The notes below the pieces were generated by a model. It made no database searches, had not been told where the DNA came from, and saw nothing but the letters and a program-made list of their open reading frames with translations. Below are positions 1 through 11,569 of a stretch of DNA of 64,000 nucleotides, in pieces. Source of the stretch: Mesostigma viride (taxonomy: Eukaryota > Streptophyta > Mesostigmatophyceae > Mesostigmatales > Mesostigmataceae); assembly GCA_009746045.1 (NCBI GenBank), contig RPFO01000213.1, positions 536,564 to 600,563 on the forward strand, given 5' to 3'. Position 1 is the stretch's first letter; each line of letters starts with the position of its first letter. A program made the translations under genes and the position numbers.

Positions 1-388
1 ACCCAGTAGCTGAGCCTGGAATTGTTTAAAAGGCGAAGCTACGCACCTTGTTTGCTCTCTCAGTACCTCACACCTCACACACTCCTGTGGTGGAACTAGC
101 AGCCGGCCAGCTGCCGACTGAGACTTATTTTTATCTGAGTGAAATAAAGTAAAACTTTGTGGCAAACATTGTTTTCTCACTCCTAACAGTACCCCCGAAA
201 AATTCGAAGTCCAAATCGCGTATTCTAAAATAAATACGCGTATAATACGCGGAGGCCTTCAGTGTACGTTTTCCCGTATTTTTGCGGCTCCGTACGGCGT
301 ACTGACCAACCCGGAATTCTTCTAATTTGAACTAAAGATGCTCAGACATACTGTTCTGAACTTCTTTGAACTTGAATGCCGAAATCTA
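1..388. other. Noncoding, nothing recognised
   Basis: No coding signal or repeat partner was seen here. An AATAAA sequence lies at about 143-148, and an A/T-rich stretch with CG-containing palindromic words follows at 190-260. It could be the end of an element whose start lies outside the window, but nothing proves that. Confidence 0.3.
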
Positions 389-400
389 ATGCGACCCAAC

Positions 401-422
401 GGGAGCACGAGTTTAATTAAAT
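401..422 (+). mobile_element. 22-bp non-LTR 3'-end micro-insertion
   Basis: A 22-bp segment is flanked by perfect 12-bp copies of ATGCGACCCAAC at 389-400 and 423-434. Its sequence (start GGGAGCACGAG, then a TTTAATTAAAT tail) matches the 3' end of the longer insertion at 63686-63775. This is best read as a non-LTR insertion truncated to its last 22 nt. The target ends in CCCAAC, the same bases that precede GGGAG in the longer copy, so the 5' junction has 6 nt of microhomology. Confidence 0.75.
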
Positions 423-572
423 ATGCGACCCAACTTAAGTCGTGAACACAACTTAAACCAACCCAACTTAAGGCATGAATGACTGTACATACTTTATTAT
501 TAGGGTGAAGAGACATGCTGTTTGCTTTCAATTGGTGGTAGTTAGCCTCTAGTCGTGGACATAGGCTAAGTA

Positions 573-595
573 CCAGATAGCAATGTGCTATCTGG
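573..595. repeat. Perfect 10-bp-stem hairpin
   Basis: CCAGATAGCA and its exact reverse complement are separated by the 3-nt loop ATG. No flanking gene was recognised, so a role as a regulatory or element-end structure is not established. Confidence 0.6.
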
Positions 596-1430
596 GGTTT
601 CGCACGTGTAGGCTCGGTCAGAAGTCCCGGCTATATGTGATTCGGCAGGCTAGACTATTAGATAGCCGAGTCCTGGTGACGGACACCAGTACCCAAGCAG
701 GATTGGCGGTACGGCGTCGCCAGTACCCACTCGGGACTGGCATTGAGGTGTCGGATGTTGGACGAGGGTCCTGAGAGTCTAGCAGTGGCGTTGCGCCACT
801 CAGGCTGCACCACAGAGCCCAACGGCCACTGTCGGCTGCTCCAGACGTGGCAGCCGGGCAGGGCGTTGCTTGTCGAGAATGCTAAAATTAATGCCCTTGT
901 GCACGTTGTGTGCAGCCGGGGCTGATTTTAATATTAGAATTTTTTTGGTTTATTAAATTTTGACCAGGGATGCAGCTAGACCTTGTTTGGATGCTCAGAT
1001 ACTGTGTATATAGTCGCTAGAACTACACGATCACTCCTCTCTTACCCTCTCAAGCCTTATCCCCCCAGTTCGGCTAACGCCCGTTGCCCCATGCATGCAT
1101 CGCGTGTGTGCGTAACAGGTCGAGCAGTGACGGTGACAGCCGTCCATCATGGCGCACAGCCTCTTTCAAGGAATTCAAGTTCACTGAATGCATGGCCGGG
1201 GGAGGTGTGCTTAGCCAACGTGCAAGACCGGGTCATGTGCTAGACAAGTGCTGTGATAAGTATCTAGATTTCCTTATACAAGCCAGAGGGCACATCGAAC
1301 AACTATCTGAAAATACCATGGACACCATCGACATGCGGAGGTCATGCTGCTTGGCAGCTAGCATGGGACCATTGGACAAGTTTATTAGGTAGCGTAATAC
1401 ATATGCCCAGTGTTTATTATAAGTTAGTAC
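596..1430. other. Noncoding, nothing recognised
   Basis: Only short overlapping open frames without family resemblance are present. Repeated GTACC words around 690-735 and an A/T-rich patch near 920-960 resemble LTR composition, but no partner LTR, target duplication or coding region was found. Confidence 0.3.
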
Positions 1431-1694
1431 AAACTAGTACAACGCTGAAAGAACTACTATCGGCCAATAAATGATAGTACAACAACCAAAGATGTGTAGT
1501 GGCCAACCAGATACTAAGGATCCGAACTGTATATATTATCCTTGGTAGTATCTACGCTTGTGGCGCGGCACCATGAGGTTGAGTGCCGGACAGGCATGAT
1601 GCGGAAGCAAGGTCCTGTGTGCATCAAGTACCCGCAGTGCTGAGTGGTTGGTTGCTGCAATGAGCTTCTAGAAGGGTCCATAGTACAGATGTTT
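1431..1694. repeat. Dispersed repeat copy A, left part
   Basis: This segment is nearly identical to 11072-11348 (copy B). It starts AAGTTAGTAC in both copies and runs to ATAGTACAGATGTTT, where copy A is broken by a LINE. The repeat has no recognised protein; a short minus-strand open frame occurs in both copies. Its outer ends read AAGTTA and TAACTT, which could be very short inverted ends, but no target duplication of the repeat itself was seen. Confidence 0.75.
1680..1694. repeat. LINE target-site duplication, left copy
   Basis: ATAGTACAGATGTTT recurs at 6343-6357 on the other side of the LINE. It occurs once, uninterrupted, at 11334-11348 in repeat copy B, which is therefore the empty site. 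Confidence 0.85.
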
Positions 1695-1816
1695 TTTCGG
1701 GGAAATGGGTATATTTTATTAGCCAATTATGGACCAAAGAGGTGAGAGGGGAAAAGAGTATCAGCGAATCCTAATGAAGGTGGGCACACACACGTGTGGC
1801 GGTGACAGGTGAAAGG

Positions 1817-2635
1817 CTAATAGGGCGCGTTATTAGACCAGGGAAGCCATTGGACCTGAGTAATGTCGCCATGAGGCATACTGGTGAATACCTGATTACG
1901 GCCCAGTAGATCATGAAAAAGCTGGAGCGGGCTGGGCTTGTCGTTATTGGGCCCTGGGTCCCACACCCTGTGTTGTTCCTGAGCTAACAGCCAGTAGCGG
2001 CGCATAGCCGCATTCCATAGGTATATAAAGCGCCGGACTACGCCGCCGCGGGTATACTCCTCGCGGACCTTAAAGACTGTCTCGTTGCGTATGGTCCAGA
2101 TCGCGTATAGCATAGTAGTGCGTAGCCATATCCATTCTGCTTGGGAAACTGAAAGCTCGGTCCCTGGTGTGCCAGCAATACCGAAAATGATGGTACGCAC
2201 GCTAATTGGGAGAGTGGGTGGCGATGCCGTCCATGCGGCCCAGATGTTAATGAGCCACGTCCAAACCCCAGGGAGATTACAGTAAAGAAACCTGTGCTCA
2301 ATGGTTTCACTAGGGTGCGTGCACAGGCATGATGCATCATGACCAAAACGCTCGTGGAGCGTAGCGCAGACCCCTATCGCCCTATGCATCAAAAGATGTT
2401 GTACATCAGTGGCCCTGCGGTCCACGAGAGGGTGGTCTACCGCCAGGGTAATCATCTTAACCCAAGTGTAGCCCGGCCAATGTATTCCCCAGCGGGCTCG
2501 GCCCGGATGGGGCTGATGGTACGTATGCAACAAGATATCATAACCCCAATCTGCGGTGTACTCAAAGATACATTTGCTGGTTCTGATCATGTCCCCCTTG
2601 GTGTCCAAAAACCAAATGTCCTCATTTGAGGACAT
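1817..2635 (-). pseudogene. LINE polyprotein C-terminus, zf-RVT zinc finger
   Basis: This open frame of about 272 codons is the C-terminal end of the LINE polyprotein. The key sign is a C-x3-C-x6-ETIEHRFLYC pattern (roughly residues 109-127) inside a tryptophan-rich segment, typical of the zf-RVT domain that follows RT in plant LINEs. That domain is thought to bind nucleic acid. The apparent start ATG lies in a palindrome (TGTCCTCAAATGAGGACA on this strand) at the border of the 2636-4332 insert and is probably not a genuine start. Its frame does not match that of the upstream RT part, so the original gene is broken by both the insertion and a frame change. Confidence 0.75.
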
Positions 2636-2671
2636 AGTCCTCGTTTGAGACGGGGGGGGTCAGGGGGGCGG

Positions 2672-2722
2672 TTTTGGCGCCAAAGTTGGTCCTGAGGATC
2701 CCTGGTGGGTTTTGGCGCGAAA
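2672..2722. promoter_or_regulatory. Two E2F-like sites
   Basis: TTTTGGCGC at 2672-2680 and TTTTGGCGCGAAA at 2710-2722 match the E2F core TTTSSCGC; the second extends on both sides. They lie about 240 bp upstream of the open frame at 2959. Binding is inference only. Confidence 0.3.
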
Positions 2723-2958
2723 CTGGGATAGGTACTGAGCGCGCCAAGCCCCCGGCGTCGACAGGGGCCGACCGTACCTGGAAAATATGAGGCGAGGAAA
2801 AGTACCTACTACAGCAAGAACATCGCAATGCAATCGAGTGTTTTGTCGAGTGACGGCTATGGGGTCGTTCCAGTTCTGAGGCTTGCCTGAACGTTATAGG
2901 CCATTATTTTGCCCCGAATGAAGACAGAACTTTAGATCATCATCTAGTCATTTCGAAG

Positions 2959-3498
2959 ATGCTGCTTTTGACGTGCAGGTGCTTTGTATATGTCGAAAAT
3001 ATTGTTCATGAACGGATTTTGGCACCGTTGAAGAAAATCTGGAAGCTACGTAGATGGCATGATAGGTCAGTATGCAGTTCGGTTTTACAATTTCTTTTTC
3101 CGCCCAGTAGCTGCGGATATCGCGAGTATGGGTTATGGTACGCTTCTGGGTTAATGGGCGACCCGGGCAACAGAGGGACCTGGGCAGTTAGATGGGTCAA
3201 AGAGTCTCCATTTTTTCGTCGTGATATCGCAGTCACGCCTGGCGAAAACCACGGCGAGCGCGAGCCATATTTTACTTTTGCCGCAAGGCTGGGTGCTTCC
3301 CGGGCGTCACCGTCCTTTAATATATATTTCTTGAGCTGTCCCGCGCAGCTGGCGGCCTGGGCGCACGTGAAGAACAAGGTTCCGGATGTCATCCGCAACC
3401 GCATCGTTCTAAATAAGCGTGTCAAGAGTATCGTAGCTTATAACCCCCGCAGACTTAATGATTCCGGTTCTTTTCAATGCCCAACGTCGTGGTTGTGA
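2959..3498 (+). CDS. Hypothetical protein or exon in LINE insert
   Basis: An ATG-initiated frame of 179 codons is the longest open frame in the 1.7-kb insert. I recognise no family. It begins hydrophobic (MLLLTCRCF) and has a tryptophan-rich middle and a basic tail. E2F-like sites lie upstream, and the insertion context suggests a captured host gene fragment. A minus-strand frame of 139 codons covers the same bases, which weakens the case for coding. It could equally be a chance open frame. Confidence 0.25.
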   Translation: MLLLTCRCFVYVENIVHERILAPLKKIWKLRRWHDRSVCSSVLQFLFPPSSCGYREYGLWYASGLMGDPGNRGTWAVRWVKESPFFRRDIAVTPGENHGEREPYFTFAARLGASRASPSFNIYFLSCPAQLAAWAHVKNKVPDVIRNRIVLNKRVKSIVAYNPRRLNDSGSFQCPTSWL

Positions 3499-4365
3499 TT
3501 ACGCCTATGTCCGGGGAACTTAAAGGAAGTTTGCTGGGTAATGCTTTCTTTTCCCGTGGTGTCACTGAAAAGGTAAACGGCCTTGCGTCGTCAAAACAGC
3601 AGCAAGTAGAAGTCACTGTGCTTAGTTGCAATGTGGTAGTTTGATTTAACACATATACTGCCTTGTTGCTGAAAACTTTTTCAAGGCTTGCTGGGATGTT
3701 GCCCATATGTTTCTAACGCTTAACCTCATGTCCAAGTGAGCTAGACTGGCTTGGAAACTTGAGCTTGTCATGCTTACATTGTGCTTGTATTGCTATTTGT
3801 GCCTCTTTGCAGTATCTGCTTCATATATGATTGAAGGCTTCAGCATCATTGTCGAGCACCGTGGTGGCAGCCAAGCCTCCAATAACGATCACGGACCTAA
3901 CCTTGGCAAGTATTTGCTTCTTATTTCATTCTTTGGACTGAGCTAGCTTTGAGCTAGCTTTACACCTGCTATTTGGCCTGCACCATGGTCCCTGGCTGCC
4001 AGTTACATTTTGTGCCCCCCCCCGGCAGGCTGCAGGATCTAGGATAGCGAGGGTGTAATGTAGACATGTTGTGGGCACCTTGGGTGCATTTTCAGGACCA
4101 GCCATGACCTGGCCCTGCCTTCTTTCTGGGCATATTGTTGACTTGAGTGCTTGTTGGTCACTCGCGTAGCGACCCCCCTGCATTCATAAATCGTAAACCA
4201 TCATACCATGAGCATATTTCATGGATGTTAAGCATTGCTACTCTTGAACATATCATAAATGAACATGGTTCCATACCGTACCCATGGATGTGTTGAAATG
4301 TGTGAGTTATTACAAATGGTATCCATGCTTAAAAATGTCCTCATATGAGGACATTTTCTTGGTGA

Positions 4366-6510
4366 TTAGACATTGGTTAAGACCCATCCAAATTCAACCT
4401 GGTCCAGATGTAGTAGATCGAGCCGTGTGTTGCCCACGTGTAGCCATGTAATGCTCTCAACCGGGGATAATGGGTCCGGCTGGATCATGCAAGATCTTGG
4501 CACAGACCATGGGACTACGCGTATGCGGTGACACTGGGAAGCTGGCGTGTACGCATATAAGGTGGATAGTTGATACAGACACCCATTGTGGCCAGAAATA
4601 GCTTCCAGCAGTTGTAGTTGGAGCCCCTCATGTGGCAGAACCGTCACGACTAAACCCTTGCACACGGGCGTGACTCCGTCGGCGTAGAAGCTAACCCAGT
4701 CGCCGGTTATAATTGGCTTGCGTGGGGCAGTCATCAATGCATGCCACGCAGCTGGTATCGCACTTCTAAGAGTTTGCCACGCTTGCAGGGAGGGCATGTG
4801 GGAGACCCAAGTGCTGACCTCGTCGTAGCTGAGCCGTCGATACGTAGCGCCGTGCCCCAGGTAGAGGTCCAGCACCCTGACAATCGGCGGTGACGCGCGC
4901 AGAAAGCCATCGTACGGGTTGTGTCCGTGGAGAGTGCCGAGGGGCTTGTTAGTAGCGTCTGTGATTAAGTCATTAAAAAAGAGTGGCTGCCGTGCCACCT
5001 CCTCTCGAGTAGTAGGAAAGACTAGGCGACCCGGCTTGAGCTTATTGTAACCTGTCCATATGCGCTGCCAGTACCATGGGAGTCCTTTGTACGAAATAAG
5101 GGTGCTGCCCAGTATGCCCGCCCCCAGTTGCCACGAGGTGCCACTAGCATGGGTGGAAAGAGAGGCTAGCGTTTCACGTGCAAGCATGCAGCCAGGGTGT
5201 GTGTTAACTCCCATAAAAACGGATATCACTTGTTTAGCATACAGCGACCACAGACGCCATTGTATGTTGTGGAGCCCGAGGCCCCCGTGCACCCATGACA
5301 TGAAGGACATCTCTCTGTTGATCCAGCCGTGGACCGTGTGGGAGATTAAGCCTTTCTGTTTCCAGACAAAATTGCTGCCAAGGCGTTGGATGAGCTGTGT
5401 GGTGGCATCATTGGGTGGGTGTGCTTGGCAATAATACAAGACCTTAGAGAACAACAGTTGGTTGACGATCAGGGTTCGCCCTCGTAGGCTCATGCGGTGG
5501 ACTGCCCCCCAGCGCCCTGCGGTAAGGAGAACGCCTGCAAGCTTGCCCACGTGGTTGGTTTCATCATACATGAAAGAACGTTGTTCAGCCAAGCGTCCCT
5601 CGGGTGTGCAGCCGATGGGACAATTGTGCAAAAGGTGGTGATCCCCCGGCTTGACCCAGGTCACAGCCAGGTTGGGGAGGGCGTAGCGTAGGGTGTTGGT
5701 TTTGCCGATATGCAGTCCCGTAGTGGACTTGAGCACATTGCATCGTTGTTGTGTGGCAACAGAATAGGTAGTGATATTATCCATGACAGCATGCACTTCA
5801 GGCAGAGAGATACAAACATTTGTTGTGTCATCCACATAAGCCGTTTGGAATATACCTTTACCGTTACCTGTCGGGAAGCCCCGAATGCGAGGATCGTTCT
5901 GGTGTAGCCAGTAGAGTCCTGCGTGGGCCAGGAGAAATAGAATAGGGGACATGCAATCTCCTTGTGGTAGCGATCGTGAGCTAGCACCGGTCGCTGACTT
6001 GTGTCCGTCTATTAGTAAATACCAAGCCAGGGATTTGATCATACCCATAATGACGGTCATGAGTTGTGGGCCAAATCCTAGTGCGGTTAGAATGTGTTCT
6101 AGGTATTCCCAGCACATACGGTCAAAGGCTTTTTCAAAATCCCAGAACAATATGAAACCCGAGCCCTCTATATCGTCGCGCCAGGCTTTTTCCACAATGT
6201 CCATGATGAGGGTAATGCTGTCGTTGATGTGGAGATTGGCCCTAAAGCCCACTTGCTCCGGACCAATGAGGAAGTCTAGGACGGTGTATAAGCGTCGTTG
6301 GACTATTTTACTGATGATTTTGTACGCTACCGTAAGGAGACGATAGTACAGATGTTTGACGTGGATCCGACGTACTGGATTTGTTGACGCAAATGGTTGC
6401 TGACTTGCGTTGACGGACGGAAAGTGGATGCGAAAAGAATTACTGCGCAAGGCAGTGATTTGAGTCCATCGGATGAATTGGACCGACAAGGTTGTTGACC
6501 TCATGGTCAA
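4366..6510 (-). pseudogene. LINE reverse transcriptase, 5'-truncated
   Basis: The LINE-derived part runs from 6342 down to 4366; the first 56 codons up to 6510 belong to the dispersed repeat in which the LINE landed, so that start is artificial. The RT fingers begin abruptly at RLLTVAYKIISKIV, with the usual preceding motifs absent. Motif A reads FWDFEKAFD, motif B LPQGDCMSP and motif C AYVDD, so the catalytic aspartates are intact. The thumb and connection region follows (LRGRTLIVNQLLFSKVLYY, then a WVHGGLGL motif). The frame stops just before the 2636-4332 insert. The protein would copy element RNA at a nicked target, but without endonuclease and an RT start it cannot act alone. Confidence 0.8.
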
Positions 6511-6625
6511 CGCAACCTAAGAGCCAGTATTATTGTTGTCCATGAATAAAGACAATCATGATGAATTATGAACCCAATGGTCGCATCAGAAAGCTGAGCA
6601 CACGCAAGTGTGTCCAGCTTAACTT
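6343..6625. repeat. Dispersed repeat copy A, right part
   Basis: It continues the copy broken at 1694 and starts with the duplicated ATAGTACAGATGTTT. It matches 11334-11532 followed by 12590-12702, with a 10-bp and a 13-bp deletion relative to copy B near 6430-6460. It ends CAGCTTAACTT in both copies. Confidence 0.75.
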
Positions 6626-8085
6626 GTATTGGGAAGGTTCGTTGCAACCTTCAGTGATGAAGAGCTGATGTGAACATGGAAGGCGATTAAATTTTCTGGA
6701 GTCGGTCTGGTCGCCTTGACGAATTCTATGCAAGAAGTCCGTCAGTGGTTAGCCGTAGCTCACTTGATGATAATTGGGTATCGGCCAGCCATGGTTTGGG
6801 CAAGCCAAGAAATTTTCGGTTAGCTCTTGTGACGGGCTGAAAGCTACATAGCGCTGTGACGCAAAATTTCCGCAGCGGCTTAGCTCTTCATCGAGGCGTG
6901 TGGTTAAGGCCAGCGCCGCATCATGGTGTAAAACACCGGAATGGATCCGAGAGCTACTGTGCGAAAGTAAACGCTTGAAGTCGTGCAAGTTGGAATTTAC
7001 AAGCTTTGTTTGCAAGGCGGATCATCAAGGTGGTCACGGACTGCGGTGTACATCCGTCATGGTCTTCTTTTCTTTCCCGGGACAGCACAGGCGGTATAAC
7101 TGCGCTGGTTTGTGCACGGTTTGTATTCGACTGATGCGTGTAAGTGCCCTGCATGTTTTCTTTTCAAGATTTCGTGAGTTCGGTGAGATGGTTGTTATAG
7201 CTGTCTCGACCAAGAGGAAATCCTGCAAGGTGGCGGATTTTCTATACGAATAAAAGCGTCAGCTCTTGAGACGTCTATTCCTCGTTAGCTAGGCTGTTTT
7301 AAAGCGCCTGCTGAATTTTGCAATCAGCCTTTGCGTTGATTGATGTGCTTGTGTTTTCAACAGCGGCTTTTGAAGCCAGAAAGCTTTACGTTTGGCTTAA
7401 GGGCACAGTATATTCTGCATGCTTGAATGAAAGATTTTCTTTCCTCTTTGCCTTGATGCTGTGGTGCGTCAAGAAGTCTTCCAGTGTATGGTTATTTGCT
7501 GGTTGATTCCAAAACTTTCCTGGGAAGTCTGGTTGTGTAGCCCAGATGCTTTGTTGCTATTTTCTTTTCCTTTGTTGTCTATCATGCAAAAGTGCGTGTG
7601 GTTTGTGCGCAGGCATGGTGAGAATCCTCGTTGGTGTCCAGCTGGATGACAGTGCCTAATGATTGTGCATTTTCCAGCTGATGGCGTCTATACAACCATG
7701 GGCATGATTTATTGAAGTCCATGAAGCCATGTGAATGCATGCCTAAGGAGATTTTAGGCATATGGCTCATGCAACACGTGAAGATAGATTAATTGCCTGC
7801 CAGCCTATGTGTGGTTGTGCCCCATGCTAAGGGCTTGGGCAGAAGACTGAATTTTCCAGGGTTAGGTGTGATCAATCCTGAAGGGGAACCACGTAAGATG
7901 GAGCCCATATAGTACAGCCTGTATACCCTGATCATTTCAGGCAATGGTTTTTGTGGGAATGGTGATGGGTTTTTTTTCAGCCCACATGGAATGATGGCCC
8001 AGTACCTGTGACAGGGGTCATTGACAGCCGGTGCTGCAACGGCTGATGGTATCATAAGATTCTGCCTGAATGATTGCTGGTACAA
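6626..8085. other. Noncoding, nothing recognised
   Basis: Short open frames on both strands overlap one another and none shows a known motif. No repeat partner elsewhere in the window was noticed. Confidence 0.3.
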
Positions 8086-8212
8086 GAAATCCAGCCATGA
8101 CAGTTATTCGGCTGATGATTGATGTCATGAGAAATCCAGCCATGACATTTATTTGGCTGATGGTTGATGTCTCAATAAAGCCAGCCATGACAGTTTTTTT
8201 GGCTGATGTTAT
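8086..8212. repeat. 45-bp tandem repeat, three units
   Basis: The word CCAGCCATGACA starts at 8091, 8136 and 8181, an exact 45-bp period. The units also share a GGCTGATG word and differ by point changes and short T-run length. It lies in noncoding sequence. Confidence 0.8.
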
Positions 8213-10937
8213 TTGGTGGTTGCATGTCTACACTGGCCAAATTTTGAACATAAGTTGTGGCCATGTTCATGAATAATTCTGCCACACGTCATACGTGGTG
8301 GGATGTTGGTCGCAAAGAGAAATCCTGTAATGGCTAAGTGTGGATGTGTGTGTGATACGTATACAGATCACCTTGAACCTCCTTATATCCATGGGATGAG
8401 GTTTATGTGTACCTTTTTCCTTGGATGATGGAGAAGCCTGTGAATTATATTGCATGGGTGGTCTGGCCGGTTACAAGCTGGTGCTTGGGGCACGTTCTTT
8501 GTTGGTAGCTATATTGACCAACATGTGATTGGGCTATCTTGGAGGTCAGAAGCTTGCCTGAACCGTCAAGAGCCCTATAATTTTGAGTACCAGATAGTTT
8601 TGGGCCCCAGCATACAAAGATTAATAAAACCACTATGAGAAGGAGCAGGATAGTATTTATATTCTAAGCTGCTGTCTTGAAACCCCCTACAAATGTCAGG
8701 GGTGATGTGACGATAACAGGTATACCATGAGTCGAAGGGCCTGAGATAGGCTCTGCCTACTTTGAGTTCAGTGCAGCCTCGGAATGGCATGTGCTTCATG
8801 AGCTGCATTTAATGAAAGAGCAAATGCAAAAGATACATGTGTTGAAAGGGTCGGGCTGACTAGGCCTATAAGGAGGGCGGCCTCCTTCAGTATTTGGGAG
8901 GGGGTATGAGATATCCTACATCAAGGACATCTGAAAGTAGGCCACAAAACTACTGATGTGGAGCGTGGTAGGCCATGTAAAAGCGGTCAATCACGTATCT
9001 TGGCACAGGATCAAACCAACTTGCCAGGCAGTGGTGGGCGCCCAAAGGAATGGAATGCTGACCTGGTCACCTGGGCAAACGTATACTGGTCGTCCCATCA
9101 GTACGTCAAGAGATGGACCAAGCGAAGCCAAGCCAAACCCAACTCGGCGGTCTGCTACCCACATGGCAAGAGGCAATGCAGGGGGGACCATCTGAATCTG
9201 ATCTGACTGGTGCGCAACAGGATGACGAACAGATGAGGGTTGCTTTGTCCTGCCCTATGACTGCATCTCATGGAGGGAGTTTTGTAGAGTCGGGGTGTGG
9301 CATTGCACTCCCTGCGGGGGCCACGGTAGGTGAAGAGGCGAGGCTGAGTGAGGCTCATTTTCTTAAGAGGCGGGCTATGGGTTCAGTCGCCTGTTGTCCA
9401 CAGCTGGCTAAGAACATTCAGCCAATTGTGAATGCCCTGTGACAGCTTCCTCCTTGTTGTCAACAGGAAGGGGTCATCAATGGATCTGCCCCAAAATCAT
9501 GACCCAATGGATGGACTGCAGCCGTCCATGTGGCAGGGAAATCTTTCTCTGTCTGACGCACTTACTAAATAAAAATTTGCAGCGTACCCTCAGGTGGCAT
9601 TGGCCCCTATAAGGAAGGGTTTCCTTACTCATGTCTGCTGAATTTGCATTGGATATTTGCAGAAATATCCTCTAGTAAAATTCTCAGACGAATGAGAAGA
9701 TGAATAAGCATTTAACAAAAAAAAAAAAATCAAGCATTGGTATTCGGTACGTGATGATGGCCCGAAGGCTTGATGAGCCGGGCAAGACTTGATAGCATAT
9801 CCATGTCCCTACTAGAAGAAGGAAAAGGGATGTGAAGGGCCAATTGTAATTGGTCAGCTTTTTCCATACTATGGATTATCAGCAAGCAAGCACTCAGTTT
9901 GCGTAAAGCAAAACCCAACCATGTCTCCAGGGATGACATTCCCCTGGCTGATGGTTGTGGGTACTGTACGTGCCCAGGTGTGCTGGGTGCATGACAAGAC
10001 GTTGCATGGGAACTGGATGAAATTCCAGTAAATGCCATGGCTCAGAATAAGCTGTGATGAACAAAGGGAGAATAAGCTGTTGCATAACAGCTGCACAACA
10101 TCATTATTACACCCTTTGTTGGTGCAGGTTTTGAATTGGTTTAACAAAGATAACCCATGCAGTATGATAAGATCCCTCCAAGGAATAATTAATGCTTCAG
10201 CCTGCTGAGCCAATGATGTTCCATAAGTGGGTGATTCAAACAGTGAATGCCAAGCCAGCTCCGCAAGGGATGACAGCCTGATGATTACAAGTCTACTATA
10301 TTTTCTGGAGGAAGACATTGGAGTTGTCCCTGAAAACGGACTGAAACTTGTAAGCTGTGTTTGGTGATAGCCCAGAAGAATGGATCTTGGTGCCGAAAGG
10401 GAATGATTGATATAACCTCAGCCAAAAGAATTCCATGCATGTAGTGGCTGGCATGTCAAAACATGGATGGTAATATACTCCCTCGTGAAGTGGCATGGAC
10501 CCTGATCGGGAAGAATAAACCCCGGTCTGCATACATGTCATCAGATAAATTTCTTGCCAAATATTTCTTCTGGAAACTAATCTGGCCGATGACCAGATTG
10601 CCGGGCTGGATGTACAATGCCCGAGGATCATGTCAGTCATGTACTGCCCAAAGTCTAAACTGGGGTTGACTGATACGATGGCTGCCCTTAGTACTGTGAT
10701 TACAATGAAAGGGGCAACCGTGCATGTCAGATTTGTAATAGCCGGCTGTGGGCCTCGCCTAATGCCCCTTGGGTAGGTTTTTTGGTCCCTGTTTACCATA
10801 AGGGTTTTTTCCTACCAACAGTCTGGTTATAACAATCTGACCATTGAGTAGATATCGGCCAAGTAATTTTTCTCCTCTCTGGTCTAGGTTTTGCAAATTG
10901 AAGCGTGCCTGGCCAGCTGCAGGAAAGCAGCTCCACT
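8213..10937. other. Long noncoding stretch, nothing recognised
   Basis: No convincing gene. Open frames near 8956-9206 and 9113-9442 lack recognisable motifs and overlap frames on the other strand. A run of about 12 A lies near 9718. Confidence 0.3.
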
Positions 10938-11027
10938 ATGTGAAATAAGCCCGTCATCCCGGATGCGGCCGAAAAACGGGGGTTTAAACACCTCCCAATA
11001 CATCACTGATGCCGGTCTTATTTCGCA
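10938..11027. repeat. Imperfect inverted repeat (foldback)
   Basis: Arms at about 10938-10957 and 11008-11027 share GAAATAAG followed by a CCGKCATC-like block in inverted orientation, with few mismatches and about 50 bp between them. It lies just left of repeat copy B and may be a small foldback element. Confidence 0.45.
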
Positions 11028-11071
11028 CTTGAAATGTGGGCTGGAGTTGAGCCGGGTGGCTCAGGATGGCC

Positions 11072-11532
11072 AAGTTAGTACAAACTAGTACAACGCTGAA
11101 AGAACTACTATCGGCCAATAAATGATAGTACAACAACCAAAGATGTGTAGTGGCCAACCAGATACTAAGGATCCGAACTGTATATATTATCCTTGGTAGT
11201 ATCTACGCTTGTGGCGCGGCACCATGAGGTTGAGTGCCGGACAGGCATGATGCGGAAGCAAGGTCCTGTGTGCATCAAGTACCCGCAGTGCTGAGTGGTT
11301 GGTTGCTGCAATGAGCTTCTAGAAGCCGGGTCCATAGTACAGATGTTTGACGTGGATCCGACGTACTGGATTTGTTGACGCAAATGGTTGCTGACTTGCG
11401 TTGACGGACGGAAAGTGGATGCGAAAAGCATTATATGGAATTACTGCGCAAGGCAGTGGTATCTATCTGATTTGAGTCCATCGGATGAATTGGACCGACA
11501 AGGTTGTTGACCTCATGGTCAACGCAACCTAA
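11072..11532. repeat. Dispersed repeat copy B, left part
   Basis: This copy is uninterrupted where copy A carries the LINE. It has CCATAGTACAGATGTTTGACG at 11332-11352 and so serves as the empty site. It is itself broken at 11532 by the ORF1-only element, and resumes at 12578. Confidence 0.8.
11521..11532. repeat. ORF1-only element target duplication, left
   Basis: AACGCAACCTAA is repeated exactly at 12578-12589. In copy A the same word occurs once with both neighbours intact, confirming the insertion. Confidence 0.85.
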
Positions 11533-11555
11533 ATAATTAATTAATTAGGAACATA

Positions 11556-11569
11556 ACTCCGTTGGGAGT
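11556..11569 (-). promoter_or_regulatory. 3'-terminal hairpin of non-LTR element
   Basis: The sense strand reads ACTCC-CAAC-GGAGT: a perfect 5-bp stem with a 4-nt loop, about 10 nt before the A/T-rich tail. The same position in the LINE at 61426-62372 holds CCTCC-CCAC-GGAGG, in which the outermost pair changes from A-T to C-G. Confidence 0.65.

Larger units (their letters stand above)
2636..4332 (+). other. 1.7-kb insert splitting the LINE
   Basis: This segment separates the two LINE coding parts and is flanked by 22-bp near-identical palindromic words centred on TGTCCTCATWTGAGGACA (2614-2635 and 4333-4354, one mismatch). These could be a long target duplication or element ends. The left part holds G-runs and two TTTTGGCGC words (2672-2680, 2710-2722) that fit the E2F consensus. 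One open frame (2959-3498) lies inside. It resembles a promoter plus exon of a captured host gene, but no family is recognised. Confidence 0.45.
1695..6342 (-). mobile_element. 5'-truncated LINE (zf-RVT type)
   Basis: A minus-strand non-LTR retrotransposon lies in dispersed repeat copy A, bounded by 15-bp target duplications at 1680-1694 and 6343-6357. Its 5' end falls inside the RT domain, so endonuclease, any ORF1 and the start of RT are missing. Its 3' end, read on the minus strand, closes with a short A-rich run just before the duplication. A 1.7-kb segment (2636-4332) interrupts it between the RT region and the C-terminal zinc-finger region. It is a dead copy by truncation. Confidence 0.85.

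Noticed and set aside
2959..3498. Calling the frame a known host protein
   Set aside because: No domain or motif was recognised; naming it would be invention.
8956..9442. Plus-strand frames of 79-109 codons
   Set aside because: Mutually overlapping, with no motifs and no splice context.
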